From: Acridotheres tristis
Lineage: Eukaryota; Chordata; Aves; Passeriformes; Sturnidae
Reading direction: 5' to 3'
DNA length: 64,000 bases
Assembly (NCBI GenBank): GCA_037013685.1
Contig: CM072894.1
Coordinates: 18,470,949-18,534,948 of the forward strand
Shown: positions 1-11,100 of the stretch, piece by piece
Numbering within the stretch: the first letter of the stretch is position 1
Layout of the letters: every line of letters starts with the position of its first letter
Notes under the pieces: model-generated
The model's input: only the letters and a program-made list of their open reading frames with translations
The model's database searches: none
What the model was told of the DNA's origin: nothing
Made by a program: the position numbers and the translations under genes

Positions 1-42
1 GACATCCCTGTCCTCCCACAGCACGTCCAGCGCCCCGCTCAT
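1..42 (-). CDS. BBS5: BBS5 coding exon 1 (partial, runs off left edge)
   Basis: Read on the minus strand from the ATG at 42, the 14 codons to the window edge give MSGALDVLWEDRDV. Human BBS5 starts MSVLDALWEDRDV, so the LWEDRDV core and the spacing from Met match closely. BBS5 is a subunit of the BBSome, the coat-like complex that moves membrane proteins in and out of the primary cilium; its PH-like domains follow this N-terminus and lie outside the window. The ATG is supported by the family start and by the CpG promoter just upstream. LRP2 further right supports the call, because LRP2 and BBS5 are divergent neighbours in human. Only 42 bases are visible, so identity rests on a short match plus synteny. 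Confidence 0.88.
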   Translation of the reverse strand, partial: MSGALDVLWEDRDV

Positions 43-234
43 GGCCGCCACCCGCCCCGACGAGTCCGCGCGCCGCCGTGGCAACGGAGTGGGAGGGGCA
101 GGTGGGCGGTGCCTCGCGCTCCCACGGCGGCCGGGATTGGCTGCGGCGCCGCACGCGGGGAGCGCGCGCGCACTCGCGCCCGCCCTGCCCCCTCGCCCGG
201 CTCGGCTGAGGCGCTAAACCTTAAAACCTAAGAC
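43..234 (-). promoter_or_regulatory. BBS5: CpG-island promoter of BBS5
   Basis: Very GC- and CpG-rich sequence directly upstream of the BBS5 ATG, dropping to ordinary AT-rich DNA at about 230. It has no TATA box. It contains an X-box-like site (72-85) and an inverted CCAAT box (ATTGG on the plus strand at 136-140), as expected for a housekeeping-type ciliary gene. The 5' UTR must lie within it; I cannot place the start site. Confidence 0.8.
72..85 (+). promoter_or_regulatory. X-box-like RFX site in the BBS5 promoter
   Basis: GCCGCCGTGGCAAC matches 12 of 14 positions of the vertebrate X-box consensus GYTNCCATRGCAAC; the right half GGCAAC is perfect. It lies 30-43 bases upstream of the BBS5 ATG. 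RFX factors drive ciliary genes through such sites, and BBS genes are classic targets. Function is inferred from motif and position. Confidence 0.65.
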
Positions 235-1944
235 GTGAGGGAGCATGGCGTTCTCGGTAATACCGCCTTCAGCCCTGGGATTTGCGGGCCTGGCTGTTTG
301 TTTGGTGGTTTTGGGTTTATTTTAAAAGAGATGACACGTGTCACTTTTAATTTGGAACGACTTGAAAACTCCATGCAAATTTTAGTTGCAGTGCCCTACT
401 ACTTTCAAATTAAAGAAAAAAAAATACTCCGAATAAGAGTAATAAGAAAAGACTTGTCCTTTGGTAGTTCTTTCCCTAAAGCTTGTCCCTGGGTTGGTGA
501 GGACCCCGTTACATCTATCCGAAAATTGACCCAAGTTCGGTGAAATAAAGCAGCACGCTAGAAGTGCCTCGGCCTCTCTCTGGCCTCTCAGGAGAGGGGC
601 TGAGCGTTCTGGAAGCAGAAGGGGCAGACAGTATTTTGGTTGAGGCCAAACTCCCTTTTGTTGATACGATTGAAGTTACCATTTTCTCAGGGAAAAAAAA
701 AAACAAACACACCACATAAATCCAACTAAAAATGATCAACGAGTTTCGTGTACAGGAGTGTGTCATCTGAGATGTTTGGCCTTGTTAAGGGCCGTGGCAG
801 AAATCCAGTTACGTTATCAGAAACACATGACATAGTGAGTGTAATTGAACTGTGAGGTAAGTTTTTAGTTCTGGAACAGTACCATTATCCTCTTTCTGTC
901 CTGGCAGTAAAACCAGAAATATTTTATTAGAAACAAGCTTTAAACTATATTAAATAATAGGAAATACAACATATATAGGCAGACATAAATGTAAAAAGCA
1001 ATATCACAGTGGCAGACAATAAACTGTGCTGTGTTTAATGTTTTAAACATATAAGATTAAATAGTTAACTAAGGAAGATGAAAATATTAAAATGCATTTA
1101 AAAGTTAGACTTGGCTTTCAGAAGAGAAGGACCATTTTAGTCATGAAGTAACCCAACACAGTAATGCCGGTTATTAGTATATTCACTCATAGAAATCTGT
1201 GGATGTGTTTTAATTGTAATTGTCATGGATCTTGGCTAGCTAACAAAAACAGAGGAGAGTTTACTGAAAAAGAAGAATGAAATGTACTTGTGATGTGTTT
1301 AGGAAACAAGTGTGTGGGTAACTGAACCACTTGCCTGTCTTGTGACCCAGAGAGCACATAGGCCACAAGTTGATACATTTGTTGTATTTATCTGTATTAA
1401 GTAGTACCCTGCATGTAATTAGGAAGTAGATATTTTGTGCTTTAAATAGTAAAATATTATTTGTGAGAATAGTTTCACTCAAAAGAGGTGAGGTGTTCAT
1501 TGCACAATCCATGCCAAATATCAGATTTCCCTAACAAAGGGAAAAGAACGTACATAATGACCAAGAATTGGTTTCCAAAGCAATATATGTAGTTTAAAAT
1601 AAGGTCTAGTTAGTGATTGTACAGTGGTAGTATTTAAAGGTCTAGGTGAAAGAAGGGCAATTGCTATGGTTATACTGCTCTTACTATAACTGAGTAAAAA
1701 AGGAATTTTTCTACTCTTGATACTGTTGACAATTTGCTATTTTGTTATAATCTCTATGCCATATAATAAATGCTAGAAGTATTAAAGTATGCTTGCACAG
1801 GTAGACATTTTTTTAGTTAATGGGCGCATGACTTCATGTTAGCATTCTATAAATTAATTGGTTTGATTTTAGATACCGTGCTGGATACTTGATAAAAAAG
1901 CCAAACAATCAATAGCTTCAACCTTATCATTTTTAATGTACAAA
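235..1944. other. BBS5-collagen intergenic interval, including the collagen 3' UTR
   Basis: AT-rich sequence with no supportable gene. The two genes are in tandem on the minus strand, so the right-hand part is the collagen 3' UTR and downstream flank. Possible minus-strand poly(A) signals are AATAAA at 923-928 and ATTAAA at 1209-1214 and 1034-1039. An ATTAAA at 1932-1937 is only 8 bases past the stop. I cannot tell which is used. Confidence 0.5.
923..928 (-). promoter_or_regulatory. Candidate poly(A) signal of the collagen gene
   Basis: TTTATT on the plus strand is AATAAA on the minus strand, about 1 kb after the collagen stop codon. It is the only canonical hexamer I found between the stop and the BBS5 promoter. 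Variant ATTAAA signals are closer (1209-1214, 1932-1937), so this is tentative. Confidence 0.3.
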
Positions 1945-2144
1945 CTAATTCCTTCCTCCAGAAAAAAATACACAAGCCTGTTTACATTGCTGTTCAGACT
2001 CAAAGCGGTTTGCATTTCCATGGCAGCCGCCGTACCAGAACTGAGCACAGGCGTTGGCTTGTGGATCGTAATACCATCTGATTGTGTAAACACGGCACGG
2101 CCCTGGATCTAGCCTTAGCTCGCACCGCACGACCACGGTACTTT
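1945..2144 (-). CDS. COL28A1-like: Collagen XXVIII coding exon 34: Kunitz domain and stop
   Basis: The acceptor is ...catttttag-like (AG at 2146-2145) and the stop is TAG at 1947-1945. It encodes a complete BPTI/Kunitz domain whose six cysteines have the canonical spacing (8, 15, 7, 12 and 3 residues between them). The second Cys is followed by Arg-Val, so the P1 residue is Arg, which in this family usually means a trypsin-like target. The YGGC and Asn-Arg-Phe core motifs are present. The chain ends VFFSGGRN after the sixth Cys. Inhibitory activity is inferred, not shown. Confidence 0.96.
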
Positions 2145-5100
2145 CTAAAATGAAAAGAAAAGAGAGGAATAGAAACCATTCAGCTTGTAAAAGTCAATTG
2201 TATTCCATATATTTCATCTTTAAAACTCTTACTTTGTTTTACTTTTTTCTGCTAATCTTACACAATAGTTTAAGATTCACTTTTAGTTCTAAAGATGTTA
2301 ATATTGAAGGCAAGTTACAAGTGCATCTTAGTAGTCAAATAAACTGTTCTTTTACTGGCATAATACTAGTAATTCCAGAAATAATACTGTTATGGTTCCA
2401 CATACAAAAAGAGCAAACAACATGAATATGATAATTTTGAAATATATATTTTTAAATCTGATTATGTGCAACCAGTCTTGTGAGCAAACTGAAATTGCAA
2501 GCCAAAAAGCTGTAAGCTAGTTGCATCTGCTGTATCCTTCTGCTTACTTTTTCTTGTGGTGTGGGAGAAGTTTAATGTCTGTGAAGTTTAATGTTGTGAC
2601 TAATATCTTGTCACTTTTTTGAAAAAAACGTTAGTGCCAGAGACAGAATAAGTCATGCCACTGTTCCCAGGAAACACGGAAACATGTTTCTATTGCTCTC
2701 TTCTGTTGCCCCCATCATAATACAATATTACTGGAACTGAAAATCTCCCAAATGATAAACAAAATACATTTGGGCATTTCATATAAAAAGAATCAACCTT
2801 TTAAGAACTCAGCTGATTATTGTACTTAAAATGACTAAACACTGTTTTTTCCTATTGCTCCTCTGAAAGAGAAATACATTCTTTCTATCCAATCCGAAAT
2901 CACTATCTCTGTCTTTAATGAAGCCTCCCACCTTTGTAGATTGCCTTTCCTTGGCTGATGAATGACCTGCTGACTGGCCCACTCTCAGTGAGCATTATGT
3001 TTCTCTTTTGATGCCCCTTAGGAGCTCCCTCTCAGGTTATAGAAAACCTTGCTTTTGCTTTAAGTGGAGTGGTGGGATCTGGAACTTAGGAAGAAAAGAA
3101 CTGCAACTAGATCTGTTATAAAATCCTGAAATGACTTCTCTTCTATATCAAAGACTCACAAAATTACTCTGATTATTAAAAGTTAGTAGCAGGTGAAGAG
3201 GGAACAAAATGAAGGACTAGTTATGATCTATAACCCACCGGGTCTTGGTGTGGGGCTTGCAGTTGAAAGAGATGATGTCATCACTTCATTAGATGGTGGT
3301 TGTTTAGATGACAATAATGGTAACACAGCTGCAGGTGAAAAGAAACAGAATGAGACATTGATTTTTCATCAGCCAAAAATGAAAATTAAGAAATAAATGA
3401 CACCAGAAATACCTCTAGTGTTTACTGTTAGAAGGGTTGGCTGTTTTTCTTCATCTTGTTCCTCTTCATAGGCTTCATAGACTACAGGAGGTATGTTGGT
3501 CTGAAATAAGCATTTGATTTATTTTTCTTTCCAGATACTGTAAAGTGTTTGAAAATGAGCAAGCCCTCCATGACTTAGAGATTTTCTAATGTTTTTCCTT
3601 TCCATTTACCCTGATTTCAGTGTTAATTTTAACTTCTCCTGGTTGGTTTACCAGGAAAGTTATCATATCTACATGTGGGGTAATTTTTTTTATTTTTAGT
3701 TGAGCTTTACAGAAGTTTATTTATAGATTTATAATTATAATCTACAATTGAGTTCAATTACTGTTCTTAGACATAATTATAACAGTATAATTGCTTTTTA
3801 ATATTGTTATGATTCACACTGTGGCACAAATGCTGCTGTATTAAACAAAGGAATCCTTATAACAGTATCAGGAATAAACTATAGCTATTAGTTAATTGCC
3901 TGCATACAACACCAGAGCTCTTACTCAGAACAATCAGCTCTGAGCATACCAAGTTAAAGTACCTGTAGAAAATTAAGGGAAATGGTACAAATTACATTAG
4001 GTGGCACAGAAAGATATATACTTTAAACTTCTGCTTGATAAAGCCTGCTGAATTTTCATACCGGAGCTAATGGTTGAGGAAGATGGCCAAGACTCAGAGG
4101 ATTTTCTACTGTAGATACTCCAAGTGTCTGTGCTGAAAGTGATTGTCTATGAACATTGTTCTTCTGAAGTATGTAATGTAAAGAACTTGGAGATACTGAA
4201 TGGAAGGATTGCCCACTTATACTTGCACCATTTTCATTACGGTTGTATATTAAGGTGCCATGTTCATCTTCACAAAATTGATTGACTAATTTGGACTCCA
4301 GAGCTGTTTAAAAAAAAAAAAAAGTAGAAAACATCATACTGAGAAATTCAATGTATTTTTAAAATTTGGATTACTTATATGTGTCAGTAATACACATGTA
4401 ATCCAGAACTCCTTCAGATTTTTTTACGCTCATCTAAGAAAATTATTCCAGACTCTTTGAAGTATGGATTTTTTGGTCACAAATTTGCCAGCATGTAAGT
4501 CCTCTATATGGTGGAAAATATAATGACCTCACATAAGGGTGTTCATCTAAGCTTAGTAACTACTACTAGTTGGTAATGGGAAAAACTGCTTATCTTGCTG
4601 ATATTGAATAACCAAGTGAAAACAGGTTATTTCCCCAGGGAAGTGAACAAGTACCATTTATGACAATGGGTTTCATTCTGATTTGCAGTCAGCAGATTTT
4701 CAGTGCATGAGTACTTACTCATCTTACAAGACTTGTTTAAGCAGCTGTTTTCCTAGACAAAACATTCCCCCATTGCCATGTTGCCCTGTAATGTAGCACC
4801 ATAAACAAAGAGGATCTGTCTCTAGATTCCTATTACTTTGCAGCATCAAAACACATCCACAAACATAACGCTTCCTTTCCACCCTGCCCTCTTGTGAGAA
4901 GCACCAGATACAAGGCAGAACAAAACTTCAATGAACACACCTGAGAGGGTGTTAAAGTCATCAATGAGATACATGTGTTCTCTGTCTGGGTCTGAAGCAA
5001 TCAGATTTAGCTCACGCACAAACTCAGCCTGTGTTGGATCTGAGGTATTTACGATTCCTATTGCATACATTTCGATGTTTGCCGCATGAGCCTCTCGAAC

Positions 5101-8100
5101 AACAAGCTCAAGTTGTACAGCTTCTCTCTTGTCTGTCTGGCCATTTGTTAGCACAACAGCTACTTTCCGCACCCCTGCTCGAGCACCAGAAAATCCTTCC
5201 TGAGTTGCTTTGCGGATGGCACTTCCTGTGTGCGTGCCTTCTCCCATGTATTGCATTCTTCTAACTGCTCGCTTGACATCCTGTCGGCTTGGATACTTGT
5301 TGAGACCAAATTCTAGCCGAACTTCTAAACTGTACAACACAAGGCCAACTCTGGTAACATTTCTGCCTACAGTTACTCTGTCTACTAAAGCAGTTACAAA
5401 GTCTTTGATAATCTCAAAATTTTCTGGTCCCACACTCTCAGAGCTGTCAATCACAAATACAAGCTCCATAGGAATTTCCTTACATTTAATACTGCAACCT
5501 ACAAAGGAAAAAGAAAAGAAATACAGATCACAATGACTTGATTTGGCATGCTTTTGGAAAAGCGAAGAATGCAAATGTAATGAAGGAAATATAGAATCTG
5601 AACAAAAAGATTTACTTACCACATATCTCTTTAATTAATTTAATTATATCTTCTCTCTGGATTTGAAAAAATAAAATATTAAAATATTTTACAACTTGCC
5701 TCTTTCAAGTGAGGTATAGTATTGACACTTACAAAGATTTTGTTTATAATTAATATTTGTGTCCTACAGTGACTTAGAAAAATCCTAATGTTTAACTTCC
5801 AACCTTGTCCTTGGGAATGAGTTCCACCTTTTACAATGAACTATTTCATATGCATACATCAATAACCTGACAACAAGTTAACGTCTTTATCTAAAACAAT
5901 TAACTCCTGTTATTTCAAAGAATGTATTGTGATTAATTGGTTCTCATTAAAACTGAAAGGCAATATTAAATATTTTAGCATCTGAATAATATGATATCCC
6001 TTTTAAATGTACTGGGAGCAGAGGAATAGACCCAATCTTAGGAAGCATAGGATTGCTTGTAGTGAGCTGACATATGCCAGAGCACCAATACAGAATGGGA
6101 TTGGGAGATGTCAGCCCTGATGTACCTGGCCCACTCTTACCCAGCCTTCATCAGCAGAAAACCTCAAAACTGCTGCCTTCAGAGCTGTCTGTTTGGAAAA
6201 ATGATAGCTTCTGTGACATGAAAACAAAGTGCTTCTCAGTATTAGAGCAACCATTTGTTATGTTTTTGGAAGTGCATGACAGGACTCATCTGGCATTGAG
6301 TTAGCCTTATCAAATATAACTTTTTGCTACTGCTGCTCAACTTCCATCATAAACCTTAGTAGTATTTGTATACTCACTGACATACTTTACTGAATTTGAC
6401 TCAAGTGTGGTACAGGCTTAGCAGAAATATAAATAAGTTCATTGCATGATAGACCATGACAGGTTTGAAGATCTTTGCTCTTTAGACTCTTAAATACTTT
6501 CAAAAAAACCTTCCTGCAGCAAGTACACATCTGGGTGATCTAACACTAGCTATAAAAGAACATACAGCAGAAAAATGCCTGAAGTCACCAGGAACTTTTA
6601 ATTCCATTTCAGCATAAAGTAGATGAGAAAAAATCAGAAATCTTTGAGTTGGTTTCTTTCTATATTATTACTGAGATAGCTTCTAATCAGAAAGCTCTTC
6701 CCAAAATAATTAAAAGGCTATGTTTCATCTGATAGTGTTGTTTATATTTTGCTATAATGGGATTCAAATAATGTAATTTTCTTACTGTTAGGCCTTGGTC
6801 TCCCTTTGGTCCGGTTTTGCCCTGTAACAGTGATTGATAATTTAGCTTTTGCAGTTAGATAGTAACATTGTAATTCAGAATATGAGTTCATCGATACTAT
6901 TATTAGAATAATATTTGGCCAATAGGAATTTAAACTAGAAAAAGTGTGTTTCTGATGCATGTGCACTGCTTTGTGCATGTAGTACCTGCAACCTCCTAAG
7001 GTGGTTTATGGGAATTGGATGACCTCAAGACTCCCACTGGATCACTGATTGCCAGTTGTCTTTCACTATTGTCCAGGTTTTGCCTGGGATACAGTCCATT
7101 TTCTTAGTAGCTGGTTCAGTGCTGTGTTTTGGATTTACTATGGGAATCATGATGACAACACACTGTTGTTTTGGTTGTTGCTAAGTGGTGCTTACCCATA
7201 GTCAAGGACTTTTCAGTTTCCCATGCTCTGTCAGTGAGAAGCTGCACAAGGAGCTGGGGGAGCAGGGCCAGGACAGCTGACCCAGGCAGGCCAAAGCGAT
7301 GTTCCACAGCCTGGGAGGGCACATTGGGAACAGAAACTGGGGGAGTCGGAGAGACTGGGGAGGGGCTGATCACTGCTCGGGGCTGGGCTGGGCTGGGCAT
7401 CCATCAGCAGGTGGTGAGCAATCTTATTGGGCATCACCTGGCTTTTTTATCATTATGACTATGATTATCCTTAGTTCAATTATTAGACTGGTTTATATCC
7501 ACCCATGAGTCATCTGCTTGTTTAGGGGTTTTAAATTTTTTTTTTCTCATTTTCCTCCCCATCACACCAGCACTGGGGGTTAGAAGATCTAGTGGCTGTG
7601 TAGTATTTTGTTGCTGGTTGGGGTTAAACCATGATGACTGCCTTAAGGAAGAAACCACATCCATGTGGGAAGTGGGGTATTAATCAAGTGAATGTCTTCT
7701 TTGTGCTTTTAAAGTTTTTAATAGTTTCAGTTTCTTAAGTGTTTCAGATTATATGTAATTAAATAGAAAGAAGAACACACAATCCAGCTTTGTTTTTCAG
7801 TAGTTTAAGAAAACATCTGTGATAAACCTGAGTTACTCACAGGTTCTCCAGATAAACCAGGGTCACCCACATCACCTTTCTCTCCTTTTTTCCCCTTGTC
7901 ACCTGTAGCTCCTCGATCTCCCTTTAAAACCATGGTGGTAAGCAGACAGAAAGTGTAAGTCAGTTTTTGTTATGCTTTTCAAATTTCTCTCTAGTAGCCT
8001 TTGTTGAATACACATTAAGCTTGTGACGTGAGTTAGAAATCTTTGTTAGAGATAATTTAAATAAATTGGTACTTTGTGAATTTTGCTAATAACTTGTAGT

Positions 8101-11100
8101 ATTGGCTAAGCATTTTTATGGGAAAATATACCTGAAGTGGTTTGAACAATGAAGCATCTCAAACAACTATATGCAGACTGAGGGGTTTCATGGGATATTG
8201 CATGATGGAAATTATTATCAGTGCCTTAGAAAAATAAGATAACAAGAAATCCAAGGGTGTCATTGAAATGAATAATAGGAATATCACTCTGAGAAACCTT
8301 TTGGCCCAGAAAAGGTGTTTGGCATAGCAAACATGTATTAGTGCTTCTTGGCTTGATTTTTAGTAGACTATGGGACTTTGAACAGCCTTTCTGAGCCATT
8401 GTGATCACACCTAAAAATTGATTCTAACACACCGTTCTCTTTTTCTTAACACTGATGTAGTCCCAAAATTTTGCGCAGCAGGTAGGTGAAAGAGTGATAT
8501 TAAATCCAATATTTAGTAATAAAATAATAACATAACTTTTAATAATAATATAATCTAGTGTGTGGGCTCCCTTTACATGGAATTCACATGCCTTCAATGA
8601 GAATTGACTGTAAAAGAGCATTTTGAGTGTGTTGGCTTCCATTTAGGGCATTATTTCACTATTATCTCTGATTTAGATATCATACCTTCTCTCCCAGAAG
8701 CCCATCTCCAGGGGGGCCACGTGGTCCTGGCATTCCTTGAATACCTTGCTCCCCCTAATGATAATCCAGGTAGTGATATTAACCCTTTGTAATCATTCAT
8801 CACACAGCAATTTAAAATGTTCAAGCTTGTTCAAGTTTTTCAAACTGCATTTTAAAAAGGATCTTGAGGCACTTGAGATAATTTAGTGGCTAACATATTT
8901 CTTAAATACTTCTTCAGTATAAAGATACAAAATATTGAAAATCCACATGATCATTATTTAATTTTAATTTGATTGTAATTTTAATTTTTTCCCTCTTTCC
9001 ATCCCATTTTCTTCCTGCCTTTCTTATTTCTATCTTTTGAGTCTGTCTCATCTGACTGATGTCTTGGGTAAAAGTGCATATTACAAGGAAAAATTAATAG
9101 TACACACAGATTCAGGGTGGAGGCCTTTTCTCTACTACATAGAATGGTAGTACACAGAAGTAATTCAGACTGTTTCTGTAGGCATGAGAATTGAGGGATT
9201 TGTATTTTCAATTTTTTTAATCTTTTAACTGATAAAAGTTTATTCTTCCTTCCTTAACATACACATGCTTGGACTAGTTTGCAGCAGTAGACAGAACATA
9301 CTTTGCAGGTGCTTACATTACCCTTCTCATTTTCTAGCCTGAGGCTCTCTTCATATAAGAAGCAATGTGAAATCTCCTTAACACTGTGATGGTCAGACTG
9401 ACCACTCAACACAGGTTAAATATTGAAGATATTGCATCTTTTTACCTTTGTTCCTTGAATACCTTCACCAGGAGGTCCCAGAGAGCCAGGTGGCCCTGGG
9501 CGTCCTATGGCTCCCTAGAGAATGTTCATAATAAAAATACACAATAAATGGTTATACCACTGTGTAATTTCTTGTCCTTCCTCTACTAAACATGTTTTTT
9601 GTAAATGGGGAGAATAAGATGGCTCTAGCTGAGACAGACTCTTTTTGGCCTTTATCAGATTTTAATAATCCAGTTTATACTTCCAAGGAGTCACTTCACT
9701 TAATACTTGGTGAACATGAATCACCTTGCTGATAGAGATATATGCTGCATTGAAGGATGGATTGTATTGGTGGGACATTGGGGACTGAATTAAAATTTAA
9801 GAGAAGATTATTATTGATTTTTTATCTTTTACCATCATTACACAGTAAGGCCTATACTTATACATACTAATGTGGCATTGCAAATAAACACTTGTTGCTA
9901 ATTTATAAGTTAATTCTCAATAGAACTCCTGAAAAAATGTTCCCATTCCACGTTACTCACAGGAAGCAATCAGAACACACATAGTACATATTAATTTTAT
10001 GTCTATAGTGCTATTCTAGTATCCCTGCATGAACTTCTCCATTTCCTCATTTGTAAGGGTCCCATGCACATGCTGTTCCTTGAGACTAGTAGTGCCTGAG
10101 GAGGTGCTTCACCACTGCTTTTCTCTGGACCCCACCTTCCTGCCAATGGGAACTGAATCTCAGAGACCAATAAACCACAGTGTGCAGGTCATTAATTATT
10201 ATGTCGCATAATCTTTGCATTTGACATTGTGGAATTCCTTTATATTTACATTCAAACCAGTTCTTTTGTATTCAATAGACTTCTAAAACAGCTGTAGCAG
10301 GATAAGAGTTTCCAATTTGGGAGGTTTCACAGTGAAAATTGCTTTTTATAGTTACGGTTATTTTCAGGCCTTTGTCATGATTACAAAACAATTACAAAAA
10401 TAATCCTTTTTGCAGGGATCGATCTTCATACTGGTTATGTGATGATTATTTTATTTCTACAGTAAAAAAGAAGAATTAATCCCAGAAGAACTCAACAGTA
10501 GTACCTACAGCTGTAACAACAGTATAGGTGAGACATACTAAGTGCTTGTCCAGCTCTTAATTCTGACCAATGCTAGGTCTGAAGAAATTTTTGCCACTCA
10601 TTTGCAGCTAATGTCTGCAGGAGCTAAATGGTTTGTCACTGATCTTCACTGCAAGGATATCACCTTATCATTTATCATATGCAACCACACGGAGGCTATG
10701 GTTTTTGGGTAGTCACTAGAAATATTTTTGATTTTCTACAAAATAAAGATTATTTGTTGGATTATTTGTTTCCAGTGAAGACAGAAAACATGTATATGTC
10801 TATGCATAATCACACATTTTTATAGTATACTTTTCCGCCCATTTTAGAAATTAGACAAAGAGAGACATAATTGTTTAAATATCTTACTTTTGGTCCTGGC
10901 AGGCCTTTTCCTGGGGGACCGGGGAGGCCAATTGGTCCTCTACTACCAGGATCACCCTGAAATCCAATACTTTAAGAAATAAGTAGTGAATACCAAAGTT
11001 TAATTTATCTCTGGAATTCCAAGCATCTGTTATACCCAAATTGGACAAAGAAAAGAGAACTCTTGAACTGCACTGTGCAAGTCCAAACAATACTAGCCCA

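Noticed and set aside
1..42. RPSA, which also begins MSGALDVL
   Set aside because: The match stops after eight residues; WEDRDV fits BBS5, and the LRP2 neighbour and X-box agree.
235..543. Plus-strand open frame next to the BBS5 CpG island, possible bidirectional transcript
   Set aside because: Ordinary composition, no domain, no splice or poly(A) support. A promoter-antisense RNA is possible but not shown.
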